Source of the DNA: Streptomyces sp. SCSIO 30461
GTDB lineage: Bacteria > Actinomycetota > Actinomycetes > Streptomycetales > Streptomycetaceae
Assembly: GCF_037023745.1 (NCBI RefSeq)
Contig: NZ_CP146101.1
Span: 3,402,001 to 3,466,000, forward strand
Length of the DNA stretch: 64,000 nucleotides
Reading direction: 5' to 3'
In this document: positions 44,859 to 53,177 of the stretch, one piece after another
Position numbering within the stretch: position 1 is the first letter of the stretch
Layout of the letters: every line of letters starts with the position of its first letter
Made by a program: the position numbers and the translations under genes
Notes under the pieces: model-generated
What the model was told of the DNA's origin: nothing
Database searches by the model: none
Seen by the model: only the letters and a program-made list of their open reading frames with translations

Positions 44859-46174
44859 CAGGCGTCCCGCGCCGTGCGGAAACCGGCGAAGATCTGCCGG
44901 CGCACCGGCAGGTCCCAGTTGCGGAACGTACCGCGGCAGGCCACCGGGTCCACGGCGAACGAGCCGCCCCGCAGTACCTTGTGGTCGCCGCCGAAGAACA
45001 CCTCCGAGTACTCCCGGTACGGGAACGCCGTGAACCCGGGATAGGGGAGGAAGTCGCTGGCCGTCCATTCCCAGACGTCGCCGATGAGCTGCCGCACACC
45101 GAGCGGTGAGGCGCCCTCCGGATACGCGCCTGCGGGGGCGGGACGCAGATGGCGCTGCCCGAGATTGGCCTGGTCGGGCGTTGGGTCGGTGTCGCCCCAG
45201 GGATAGCGCCGGGATCGCCCGGACACGGGATCGTGCCGTGCCGCCTTCTCCCACTCCGCCTCCGTCGGCAACCGCCGCCCCGCCCAGCGGGCGTAGGCGT
45301 CCGCCTCGAACCAGCTGACGTGCAGTACGGGCTCGTCGGCCGGCACGGGTTCGGTCACCCCGAACCTGCGGCGCAGCCACTGGCCGGCCTCGCGCCGCCA
45401 GAACAGCGGCGCCTCGATGCCGTGCTTGCGGATCTGGGCCCAGCCCTCGTCCGCCCACCACCGCTCGTCCGTGTAGCCGCCCGCGTCGATGAAAGCCTCG
45501 AAGGCGCCGTTGGTGACGGGGACGGTGTCGAGGTAGTACGACGGGAGCTCGCGTGAGTGCGCGGGCCGCTCGTTGTCCAGCGCCCAGGGCTCCGTGGAGG
45601 TGCCCATGGCGAACGGGCCTGCGGGGACCAGCACTTCGGACGGAAGCCCGGACACTCCGCCGGCGGGTGGATCGGGTGCTTCCAGCGCGGCGGATCCGGA
45701 GCGCAGCTGATGGGTGATCAGCATCGTCTCGTCGTGCTGCTGTTCGTGCTGGGCGATCATGCCGAAGGCGAAAGCGGAGTCCACCAGCGGTCCGCCGCGC
45801 AGCGGATGCTTTTCCAGGACGTCGAGCACCCGGCATCGGATGTCGGAGGCGTAGGCACGGGACTCGGCGGGGGAGAGCAGCGGCAGTGAGGGCCGTACGG
45901 CGCGTGGGTGCTCGAAGGCGTCGTACACCGGGTCGATGTCGGGACGGATCGCCTCGCGTCCGGCGACGGCCCGCAGCAGCCACTGCTCCTCCTGGTTGCC
46001 GATATGTGCCAGATCCCAGACCAGCGGCGACATCAGCGGCGAGTGCTGTGCGGTGAGCTCGTGGTCGTCCACGCAGCCCGTGAGGAGGACGGTGCGGGCC
46101 CGGGCGGCGGTCAGCGCGTCCAGGGCGCGCTGCCTGAGCAACTCCTCGTCGGTCGCCACCGGGGACTCGTTCAT
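44858..46174 (-). CDS. egtB: EgtB hercynine sulfoxide synthase
   Basis: 438 aa from the ATG at 46174. The N-terminal DinB-like domain provides the iron triad (DLAHIGNQEEQW and the HX3HXE in QHEQQHDETM). The C-terminal formylglycine-generating-enzyme-like domain contains PTEAEWEKAARHDP, GDVWEWTASDF and VLRGGSF. It joins gamma-glutamylcysteine to hercynine using oxygen. Overlaps egtA by 4 nt. Confidence 0.96.
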   Translation of the reverse strand: MNESPVATDEELLRQRALDALTAARARTVLLTGCVDDHELTAQHSPLMSPLVWDLAHIGNQEEQWLLRAVAGREAIRPDIDPVYDAFEHPRAVRPSLPLLSPAESRAYASDIRCRVLDVLEKHPLRGGPLVDSAFAFGMIAQHEQQHDETMLITHQLRSGSAALEAPDPPAGGVSGLPSEVLVPAGPFAMGTSTEPWALDNERPAHSRELPSYYLDTVPVTNGAFEAFIDAGGYTDERWWADEGWAQIRKHGIEAPLFWRREAGQWLRRRFGVTEPVPADEPVLHVSWFEADAYARWAGRRLPTEAEWEKAARHDPVSGRSRRYPWGDTDPTPDQANLGQRHLRPAPAGAYPEGASPLGVRQLIGDVWEWTASDFLPYPGFTAFPYREYSEVFFGGDHKVLRGGSFAVDPVACRGTFRNWDLPVRRQIFAGFRTARDA

Positions 46175-47475
46175 GAGTGGATCTCCTTGTCGTGGAGCAT
46201 GGCGTTCCGGTGCGCGTCTCCGCGCCGGTCGTCGGGGAACGTGAAGTCGTCGGCCGGACAGCGGCCGGGCAGCACATAGCGGTCGAAGAACACCGCGACC
46301 GCTTCTTGTACGGCCGGGGACGCCCCCAGCCTGGGCAGTGCCTCCAGCGCCACGGTGAAGCAGCTGACGGCGGCGCCGTGCAGTTCGGGGTCGCTGAGCC
46401 CGGCACGGGCGGCGGCGGTCCACAGGGGGTTGCGCGGCGCGCGCAGGGTCCCCGCGATCTCGGCGAGCGGCTTGACCGTTCGGTAGGCGATCTCCGCGGC
46501 CTCGGGGTCGTCGAACAGAGCGGTGGTGACCGCGACCGGGACCTGCCAGCCGTTCTCGCCCGGCTGCGCGTCGATCATGCGCAGTTCGAGATGGCCGCGC
46601 GGGCGCACGGGGGGAAACAGCGTGGTCATGTGGTATTCGAGGTCTTCGTGCGTAGGCGGTCTCGGTTTCCCGGTCCTAATCCACTCACGGAAGGTCAGTT
46701 CATCGGGTGCCGCCCACGGTCCTTCGGGAGCCCTGACGCACATCACCGGTGTGTCCAGCACATGTGCCGCCCACGCTCCGCGGGGCGGTGCGCCGGGCTC
46801 GGGCGCGAGCACCCTGCGCGGGTCCAGATCCGCCCACAGGGCCTGCCGGGTGGACCGCAGGCCGGTCAGGCGGCCTTTCCCGGCGGGGGAGTTGGCGAAC
46901 GCGGCCACCAGGACCGCGCCCAGGAGGTGCGCCAGCTGCCAGCGCCTGCCGAGGCCCAGCGGACCCGGTTCCTCGAAGCCCGCGTCCAGACACACCTGCA
47001 CGGATGCGGACGAGCACATCATCGAGCGTCCGGCGGGTCCGGTCCGGTCGAGGTACTTCTCCATCGCGTCGTAGCGCGGCGCTCGAAGGAGTCTGCGCGG
47101 GGGATTCCACGGGTCGTGGCCGTGGCCGCTGAGAGCGAGCCCGTACGCCCGCAAAGCGGTGCGCACGGAGTCCAGATCGGCCGCCATGGTGTCGAGGCAC
47201 TCCATCAGCGACGGGGCGGGCTGCGAGCTGAGCTCGAGCTGCCCACCGGGTTCGAAGGTCAGCGCCGCGCGGAGCGGGAGCTCCCGCACGTCCGCGTACG
47301 CCTGCTCCAGTCGCGATGACGCAACGGGCCGGTCGGGCCGGTGCGGGTCGTGTACGAGCCATTCGAGCTCGACCCCGACGGCCCGGGGCGGGCCGGTCTT
47401 GAAGCAGATGCAGCGCAGCAGCTCTTCGGCGGCGTCCTCGCCGGGCAGCGGATCATCGGCAACACGTGCGACCAT
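46171..47475 (-). CDS. egtA: EgtA glutamate-cysteine ligase
   Basis: 434 aa; AGGAGG stands before the ATG. GCS2-type ligase motifs include VGVELEWLVHD, FEPGGQLELSSQP and MMCSSASVQVCLD. It makes the gamma-glutamylcysteine used by EgtB. First gene of the coupled egtABCD operon. EgtE, the final C-S lyase, is not in this window. Confidence 0.95.
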   Translation of the reverse strand: MVARVADDPLPGEDAAEELLRCICFKTGPPRAVGVELEWLVHDPHRPDRPVASSRLEQAYADVRELPLRAALTFEPGGQLELSSQPAPSLMECLDTMAADLDSVRTALRAYGLALSGHGHDPWNPPRRLLRAPRYDAMEKYLDRTGPAGRSMMCSSASVQVCLDAGFEEPGPLGLGRRWQLAHLLGAVLVAAFANSPAGKGRLTGLRSTRQALWADLDPRRVLAPEPGAPPRGAWAAHVLDTPVMCVRAPEGPWAAPDELTFREWIRTGKPRPPTHEDLEYHMTTLFPPVRPRGHLELRMIDAQPGENGWQVPVAVTTALFDDPEAAEIAYRTVKPLAEIAGTLRAPRNPLWTAAARAGLSDPELHGAAVSCFTVALEALPRLGASPAVQEAVAVFFDRYVLPGRCPADDFTFPDDRRGDAHRNAMLHDKEIHS

Positions 47476-47610
47476 GATTGAATCCTCCTGTCACAAGGGC
47501 TCGTCCACCAGGGTGCACGGCCGACCGCTCACGCGAAGCTGATCACGTGCGCGGTAAGAGGGCCGTAATGGGTTTGCCGGTGCCCTGGGGGATCACTGAG
47601 GATTCCGGGC

Positions 47611-48465
47611 ATGAGTGCACGTCTGCGGGGGATCGCGAAACAGACTCAGGAGATCGTCGGAGCAGGTTGCTACCGGGCGCCGGGCGGCCAGTGGGTGACG
47701 ATCGGCGGAGAATTGTCCGCGGCTGTCGAAGGAACTCGGATGTACGGGCCCGGACCCGTGCCGGTGGTGCCCGACACGGACCGTTCCAGCGTATGCGAGG
47801 TCACCGGAGAGAGCAGCCTGGACGCTGCCCGTCGCCTCACCGCGCGGGCGCCGGGCCCGGTGGCGGTGCTCAGCTTCGCGTCGGCCCGAAATCCGGGCGG
47901 AGGCTTCCTCAACGGGGCGCAGGCCCAAGAGGAAGCGCTCTGCCGTGCGTCCGCGCTCCACAGCACGCTGCTGCGGGTCCCGGACTTCTACTCCCATCAT
48001 CGCGCGGATCGGAGTCCCTTCTACTCCGACCGGGTGATCCACTCGCCCGCGGTCCCCGTCTTCCGCGACGAACGCGGCCGGTTGCTGGGCACGCCGTACA
48101 TGGTCGGTTTCCTCAGCTCCGCCGCACCGAACGCCGGCGTCATCCTCAGTCGTACGCCCGGCGACGCCGCCCGCATACCGGCCGCGCTGGCGTCCCGGGC
48201 CGAGCGGGTGCTGGAGACGGCCGCGGCAGCGGGCTACCGGCGGCTGGTGCTCGGGGCGTGGGGATGCGGGGTGTTCCGCAACGACCCGGGGCAGGTGGCG
48301 GGAGCCTTCCGCGCACTGCTTCACGGCGGCGGGCGGTTCTCCGGGCACTTCGAGGAGATCGTGTACGCGGTGCTGGACCGCTCCGAGCGGAAGCGGACCC
48401 TGGGCGTGTTCAGGGCGGCGTTCTCCGGTGCCCCGGGTCCCGAGGCGGGCCGGTCCCCCTCCTGA
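47611..48465 (+). CDS. Bacterial-type poly(ADP-ribose) glycohydrolase (TIGR02452)
   Basis: 284 aa; GAGG upstream of the ATG. The macrodomain-like catalytic signature is SFASARNPGGGFLNGAQAQE followed by EALCR, including the GGG...QEE residues that bind and hydrolyse ADP-ribose polymers. ILSRTPGDAARIPAALASRAERVL and LGAWGCGVFRNDP are further family segments (first given by its ends). Divergent from egtA. No PARP gene is visible in the window. Confidence 0.9.
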   Translation: MSARLRGIAKQTQEIVGAGCYRAPGGQWVTIGGELSAAVEGTRMYGPGPVPVVPDTDRSSVCEVTGESSLDAARRLTARAPGPVAVLSFASARNPGGGFLNGAQAQEEALCRASALHSTLLRVPDFYSHHRADRSPFYSDRVIHSPAVPVFRDERGRLLGTPYMVGFLSSAAPNAGVILSRTPGDAARIPAALASRAERVLETAAAAGYRRLVLGAWGCGVFRNDPGQVAGAFRALLHGGGRFSGHFEEIVYAVLDRSERKRTLGVFRAAFSGAPGPEAGRSPS

Positions 48466-48502
48466 GGGGGTTCGCGCACCGGTGGGCCGAACCCACGCCC
48501 AG

Positions 48503-48560
48503 CTTTACCAAAGAAATTCTGCAAAAACTATTTGGGAAAGTGCTCCGATCGGCCTACGCT
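48503..48560 (+). promoter_or_regulatory. Promoter and candidate operator of the ArsR-MFS pair
   Basis: TTGGGA (48532-48537), a 17-bp spacer and TACGCT (48555-48560), with the GTG at 48567 placed for a leaderless start. The -35 lies in the right arm of an inverted repeat, CTTTACCAAA (48503-48512) and TTTGGGAAAG (48531-48540), matching at 9 of 10 positions in the only AT-rich stretch nearby. Binding there by the encoded ArsR protein would repress its own promoter. Confidence 0.6.
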
Positions 48561-48566
48561 GCTGCC

Positions 48567-49292
48567 GTGTCCAGTGAACAGCGTGAACGCGTCCTCGATC
48601 CCGAGCGCGACGCGGCGGCCGTGAAGGCCCTGACCCATCCTCTGCGCATCAGGCTGCTGGGGCTGCTGCGGCAGTACGGCCCCGCGACCGCCAGCGAACT
48701 CGGTGTCCGCACCGGCGAGTCATCCGCTTCGACCAGCTACCACCTCCGTGTGCTGGCCAAGTACGCCTTCATCGCCGAGGCCGCCCACCGTGACGGACGC
48801 GAGCGCCGCTGGCGTGCTGTCCACGAGCTGACGTCCTGGAGCAACGAGGCCATGGCCGCGACCGACGAGACGCGGGCCTTTGTCTCCGCGAGCCGCCGGG
48901 CCCAACTGGTCCACCTGGAGAGGTCTTTCACCCAGTACGACGACGACGCGGCGGCCGGGCGCCTGGGGGCGGAATGGGCCGAGCCCGCAGGCATGACCGA
49001 TCTGCTGTACCGCCTCACGCCCGAGTCGCTGACGGAGCTGTGGGAGTCGTTCGAGCGTGCGGTGCGCGCGTTGGCGGAGCGGGACGAGGGCGATCCGCGT
49101 GCCGAGCAGGTCGCGGTGTTCTGGGCCGGGCTGCCGCTCGCCGGTCAGGTCTCCGCTCCTGCCGGCCCTTCCGCGGCTCTCTCCTCAAGCCCCGAGCCGA
49201 CCGGATCCGCTCCGTCCACCTCGTCCGACGGGGCCGACGGTTCCGATGGGGCGGACGAGCATGCCACGGGCACAGCCGGGGAGGTGCGGTGA
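48567..49292 (+). CDS. ArsR/SmtB-type helix-turn-helix regulator
   Basis: 241 aa, GTG start. The winged helix is ALTHPLRIRLLGLLRQYGPA, TASELGVRTGESSASTSYHL, RVLAKYAFI. The middle is charged and helical; the last ~50 residues are Ser/Asp/Gly-rich. No metal-binding CxC is seen, so it probably senses something other than metals. It overlaps the MFS gene (GTGA), and regulator-transporter coupling suggests control of efflux. Confidence 0.88.
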   Translation: MSSEQRERVLDPERDAAAVKALTHPLRIRLLGLLRQYGPATASELGVRTGESSASTSYHLRVLAKYAFIAEAAHRDGRERRWRAVHELTSWSNEAMAATDETRAFVSASRRAQLVHLERSFTQYDDDAAAGRLGAEWAEPAGMTDLLYRLTPESLTELWESFERAVRALAERDEGDPRAEQVAVFWAGLPLAGQVSAPAGPSAALSSSPEPTGSAPSTSSDGADGSDGADEHATGTAGEVR

Positions 49293-50677
49293 CCCCGTAT
49301 CTCGACCCGCGTACCGCCCGCCGCCGTTTCACCGTCGTCACCTTCCTCTTCTGGCTGCCCGTGGGCCTCTACCTGCCCGCGCTCGTACTGCTGCCCACCG
49401 AGCGCGGCTTCAGCGTCGCCGCCATCGCCGGACTCTTCGCCGTGTACTCGCTGACCGTGGCCGCGCTGGAGCTCCCCACGGGCGGGCTCAGTGACGTCAT
49501 CGGCCGGCGCCCCGTGCTCGTGGCGGCGGGTGTGCTCAACCTGGCCGCCCTCGTGCTGTTCGCCGTCGGCACCACTGCCTGGGTGCTCACCCTGGCGATG
49601 CTCCTGCTCGGTGCCGGGCGTGCCCTGTCCAGCGGGCCCGCCGAGGCGTGGTACGTCGACACCGTGCAGGCGCACTCAGGGTGGGATGCCGAGCTGCGCA
49701 CCGGGCTCGCCCGGGCCGGTACCGCGTCCGCGACGGCGCTTGCCGCCGGCACCCTGATCGGAGGGGCGCTGCCCTGGCTGCTCGGGCTCGGACCTGACCC
49801 GGGGGCGTGGCTGGCCGAAGCCACATCCGGGGTCGTGCTCCCGCTGTCCGCGCCGGGGCTGCTCGGGGGAGCCGTGGTCATCGCCTTCATGGGCTTCGTG
49901 CTGACCCGACTGCCGGAGCCGCCCCGGCCTCCCGCCACACTGCGCGGGGTCGTCGCGGGCGTCCCGGCCACGGTGATCGGCGGCCTCCGACTGGGGGCGA
50001 GAGACCGGCTGGTCCGCAGGCTGCTGCTCACCGCCTGTGCGACCGGCGCCGCACTGGGCACCATCGAACTACTCATGCCCGGCCGGGCATCCGCGCTGAC
50101 CGGCGCTCCCGAATCCGGTGCGGCGGTCTTCGCGGGCCTGGCCTGCGGCGGGTTCGCCTGCACGGCCGTCGGTAGTCATCTCGCGCCCTTCCTCGCCCGG
50201 GTGGCAGGCGACGCCGACCGTGCGGTGTTCGCCGGTCTCGGTGCGATGGCGACGGGCCTGCTGGTGCTCACCGTCTCCGTCGCCTGCTCCGGAGTCCGGG
50301 CGCTGGTGCTCCTCGTGGTCGGCTATGCACTGGTCTATCTCGCCCTCGGCGCCGCCGGGCCCAACGAGAACGAACTACTGCACGGCCGTGTCAGCGGCGC
50401 GCACCGGGCGACCGCACTGTCCGTGCAGTCCCTCGCGTTGCAGGCGCTGGGCGCCGTGATCGGACTGCTCGCCGCAGCCCTGCCGCAGGGCCCCTTCCGC
50501 TGGCTGCCGGGTGCCCTGCTCCTGGTGGCGGGCGCCCTGCTGTGGGTACGCCGGGACCGCGGCGACGGGGTGGGCGCCGCCGGTGGCGGTGACGGCAGCG
50601 GCTACCGCCGCGATCGCGCCGAAAGCCCGCACGCCGATGCGGCAGCGTCGACCACGCGCGCTGGCGCCGGAGCGTGA
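49289..50677 (+). CDS. MFS transporter
   Basis: 462 aa, GTG start overlapping the ArsR stop. Twelve predicted helices; loop 2-3 is ELPTGGLSDVIGRRPVLVAAG, the MFS motif A. The C-terminal ~40 residues are Gly/Asp/Arg-rich and cytoplasmic. Probably an exporter regulated by the coupled ArsR protein. Confidence 0.87.
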   Translation: MTPYLDPRTARRRFTVVTFLFWLPVGLYLPALVLLPTERGFSVAAIAGLFAVYSLTVAALELPTGGLSDVIGRRPVLVAAGVLNLAALVLFAVGTTAWVLTLAMLLLGAGRALSSGPAEAWYVDTVQAHSGWDAELRTGLARAGTASATALAAGTLIGGALPWLLGLGPDPGAWLAEATSGVVLPLSAPGLLGGAVVIAFMGFVLTRLPEPPRPPATLRGVVAGVPATVIGGLRLGARDRLVRRLLLTACATGAALGTIELLMPGRASALTGAPESGAAVFAGLACGGFACTAVGSHLAPFLARVAGDADRAVFAGLGAMATGLLVLTVSVACSGVRALVLLVVGYALVYLALGAAGPNENELLHGRVSGAHRATALSVQSLALQALGAVIGLLAAALPQGPFRWLPGALLLVAGALLWVRRDRGDGVGAAGGGDGSGYRRDRAESPHADAAASTTRAGAGA

Positions 50678-50843
50678 CCACTCGGTCGCTCCGCGCAGTG
50701 GGATCCGGGGCGAATGGGCGTGGCTGCGGCGGGTCGGCGCGTCCGGAGGGGCGGCCGAACCGCCTCGGCCGGTCGTAGCTGCCGACCGCCGATGCCCTGC
50801 GAACACTTCAGGCCAAACGCCGATTTCCGGGCCTGACCGCTCT

Positions 50844-50854
50844 GGAATTATTCC
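50844..50854. promoter_or_regulatory. Palindrome before the LacI gene
   Basis: GGAATTATTCC is a perfect odd-centred palindrome ending 7 nt before the ATG at 50862. Position and symmetry suggest an autoregulatory LacI-family site overlapping the transcription start. Confidence 0.4.
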
Positions 50855-50861
50855 GAGAGCG

Positions 50862-51923
50862 ATGAGTCAGACACCCAGGGCGATGACCCAGACACCCAGA
50901 CATCCGGCAGAACGCTCCCTCGTGGCCAGCAGGGCCGTACCGACCAGCGCCGACGTCGCGCGGCTGGCCGGCGTCTCCCGGGCCACGGTCTCCTACGTAC
51001 TCAACAACACCTCGGCGGTTCGCATCAGCGAGCCCACCCGCCGGCGGGTGCGCCAGGCGGCCGAGGAGCTGGGCTATGTGCCGCACGCGGCGGCCCGCAG
51101 CCTGCGCGCGGGACACACACGCATCGTGCTGCTGCCCACGGCGCATGTGGCGCACGGCCCGCTCGACGGGCGCTTCATCGGTGAACTCCAGTGGGCGCTG
51201 CGGCGCCTGGACTACACCGTCGTGCAGTACGGCAGCCTCGGCCTGGACGGCGACGCCGCCGCCAGAGCCTGGGCCGAACTCCGGCCGGTCGCGGTGGTGT
51301 CGCTCGGGGAGGTCGCGCTCACCTCGCAGGGTGTGGACGTGCTGAAGCGGTCGGGAGCGCGGGCGGTGATCACGCTTGGCCCTCAGCAGGTGCGCGGAGC
51401 CCACTCGCTGGTCATGGACCAGCGCGAGGTGGGAGCAAGGGCCGCGCAACACCTGCTGGAGCGGGGCCGGCGACGGATTGGCATGATCATGCCCGAAGAG
51501 CCGGGGCTCGAACTCTTCCGCGAACCCCGTCTGGCCGGTCTGCGCCAGGTCGCCGAACCACTCGGAGCCACCGTCACACCCCTTTCGCTCGGATACGACG
51601 AGTCTGCCGCGGACGCGCTGGCGGGGCGCTGGCGTGAGCTCGGGCTGGACGGTGTGTACGCGTACAACGACGAGTACGCCATGCTGTTGATGCGCGCCCT
51701 CCAGGACGCCGGGATCGGCATACCCGACGAAACCGCGGTGATCGGCGCGGACGACCTGCTGTTGGGGCGGCTGCTGCGGCCGCGGCTCAGCACGGTCCGG
51801 ATCGACATGGTCACCGGACAGCATCTGGCGGAGCTGGTCGACCGGGTGGTCCGCGATCCCGGTGGTGCGCCCGAGCGGCACGATCTGCTCGGCGCACGGG
51901 CGATCAGCCGGGAGTCGACCTGA
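50862..51923 (+). CDS. LacI-family transcriptional regulator
   Basis: 353 aa. The helix-turn-helix and hinge are TSADVARLAGVSRATVSYVL, NNTSAVRISEPTRRRVRQAA, EELGYVPHAAARSLR, after a ~30-residue extension. A periplasmic-binding-type effector domain follows (VIGADDLLLGRLLRPRLSTV). No sugar catabolic genes lie next to it, so its target is unclear. An in-frame ATG seven codons downstream is possible. Confidence 0.87.
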   Translation: MSQTPRAMTQTPRHPAERSLVASRAVPTSADVARLAGVSRATVSYVLNNTSAVRISEPTRRRVRQAAEELGYVPHAAARSLRAGHTRIVLLPTAHVAHGPLDGRFIGELQWALRRLDYTVVQYGSLGLDGDAAARAWAELRPVAVVSLGEVALTSQGVDVLKRSGARAVITLGPQQVRGAHSLVMDQREVGARAAQHLLERGRRRIGMIMPEEPGLELFREPRLAGLRQVAEPLGATVTPLSLGYDESAADALAGRWRELGLDGVYAYNDEYAMLLMRALQDAGIGIPDETAVIGADDLLLGRLLRPRLSTVRIDMVTGQHLAELVDRVVRDPGGAPERHDLLGARAISREST

Positions 51924-51948
51924 GCGTGCGCTGGGGGCGGCGCGTCGC

Positions 51949-51954
51949 TAGCGT
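51949..51954 (+). promoter_or_regulatory. Leaderless -10 element (TAGCGT)
   Basis: TAGCGT followed by six bases and then the ATG at 51961, identical in form to the sdhC start. No ribosome binding site is present. Confidence 0.45.
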
Positions 51955-51960
51955 CAAGGC

Positions 51961-52242
51961 ATGAGTATCCTTCCGCGGCACTTCCAGGTCCTGCTGGTGC
52001 CGTCGCATGTGATGAACCGCTCCGGTGCGGCGGTGGAGGACAGCGCGGTGCGCTCGGCGACCGTGGAGTACACGGGCGAGAGCGGCGCCTCCGGCTATCC
52101 GCGCTACTCGGGCCACGGCGTCGTGGCCGACATCGACCCTGAGACACGCACCGTGGAGGCGCTGCTGGTGGACGGCTCGGAACTGGACTACGGCCTGACC
52201 GCGCTCGTGTCCGACTATCCGGGTACCACGGGTACCGCCTGA
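51961..52242 (+). CDS. Small hypothetical protein
   Basis: 93 aa, unrecognised. It reads as a compact beta-rich domain (VEYTGESGASGYPRYSGHGV, TVEALLVDGSELDYGLTALV) with no signal or metal motif. Supported by the leaderless promoter, strong codon bias and a perfect terminator immediately downstream. Confidence 0.65.
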   Translation: MSILPRHFQVLLVPSHVMNRSGAAVEDSAVRSATVEYTGESGASGYPRYSGHGVVADIDPETRTVEALLVDGSELDYGLTALVSDYPGTTGTA

Positions 52243-52252
52243 GCGGGCGAGC

Positions 52253-52292
52253 GCGGGCGGATCCGGGCGGAGCCCCGCCCGGATCCGCCCGC
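52253..52292. terminator. Bidirectional terminator
   Basis: Perfect 18-bp inverted repeat (52253-52270 and 52275-52292) with a 4-base loop between convergent genes. Confidence 0.85.
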
Positions 52293-52303
52293 TCCGGCGG
52301 TGA

Positions 52304-52699
52304 CTACTGCGCCTGCTGCTCGCTGCCCTGTGTCTCCTGGGCCTGTGCTTCCGTGATGGACTTGCGCACCTCGTCCATGTCCAGCCCCCTCGCCTGGCCG
52401 ATCACATCCTCCAGCACCGGCTCCGGCAGCGCTCCCGGCTGGGCGAACACGGCCACCTTGTCCCTGATGACCATCAGCGTCGGAATCGAGCGGATCTCGA
52501 ACGCCGCCGCCAGCTCCGGCTGCGCTTCCGTGTCCACCTTCGCGAACACAAGATCTGAGTGGCGCTCCGACGCCTGTTCGTAGACGGGGGCGAACTGGCG
52601 GCACGGCCCACACCAGGAAGCCCAGAAGTCGATCAGGACGAATTCATTGTCTGACACGACCTGATCGAAGTTTTCCTTGGTGAGCTCAAGGGTGCTCAT
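52304..52699 (-). CDS. Thioredoxin
   Basis: 131 aa from the ATG at 52699. Active site FWASWCGPCRQFAPVYE and cis-Pro in IRSIPTLMVI are intact. The last ~20 residues (Gln/Glu/Ala-rich) extend beyond the ~110-residue core. A cytoplasmic disulfide reductase or chaperone. Confidence 0.93.
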   Translation of the reverse strand: MSTLELTKENFDQVVSDNEFVLIDFWASWCGPCRQFAPVYEQASERHSDLVFAKVDTEAQPELAAAFEIRSIPTLMVIRDKVAVFAQPGALPEPVLEDVIGQARGLDMDEVRKSITEAQAQETQGSEQQAQ

Positions 52700-53177
52700 G
52701 TCTTCCAACCTCTTCCTGCTGTCCGTCGGGGGGACGCCCAGCACAACCATGTGCCGGGCGGGCGGTATTCCGCCTGCCCATGTGGCCCCGCCGCACACGT
52801 GGCCCCGGACTCGTCCGTCGGACGAATCCCGAGCGCATGTCGGCCGTGGTCGGGTACCACCGCCGTGCCCGTCGAGATGCACGACGAATGGATCGCCTTC
52901 CCCCGCTGCCGCCTCCCCGAAGACAGCACGGACAAGATCCACCCCGACAACGGCCCAATCGGTCCGGCTGCACCACCGCAGGGGATGTGAGTGTCACCTG
53001 TTCGCACGCGCGTATGTGCGCGGGGCGTGAGGTAGTGAGCGTCGAGAATGCGACGCGATGCCGGAAACGTCTCACCGGTCAGGTGCCCGCAGGCACCGAG
53101 GTAAGTGCCGTACCAGGTCCCAGTAGGCGGGAGCCGTGCCCGGGCATCGTCTCCGAACACCTATTGCGGAGGAATAT
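52700..53177. promoter_or_regulatory. Long divergent intergenic region upstream of thioredoxin and the beta-propeller gene
   Basis: About 480 bases without a supported gene. A short open frame at 52751-52990 lacks a ribosome binding site and family features. A hairpin GGTGCC-CGCA-GGCACC lies at 53082-53097 in what should be the 5' leader of the beta-propeller gene. No known riboswitch was recognised by eye. GGAGG at 53168-53172 is the propeller ribosome binding site. Confidence 0.4.

Noticed and set aside
48455..48470. Hairpin CCCCCTC/GAGGGGG at the PARG stop
   Set aside because: The loop is only two bases and it spans the stop codon; too weak to call a terminator.
52751..52990. Small ORF between thioredoxin and the propeller gene
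   Set aside because: No ribosome binding site, promoter or recognisable domain; biased composition.
53041..53177. Riboswitch in the leader of the beta-propeller gene
   Set aside because: I could not match conserved cores of cobalamin, c-di-AMP or other riboswitches; only a simple hairpin is evident.
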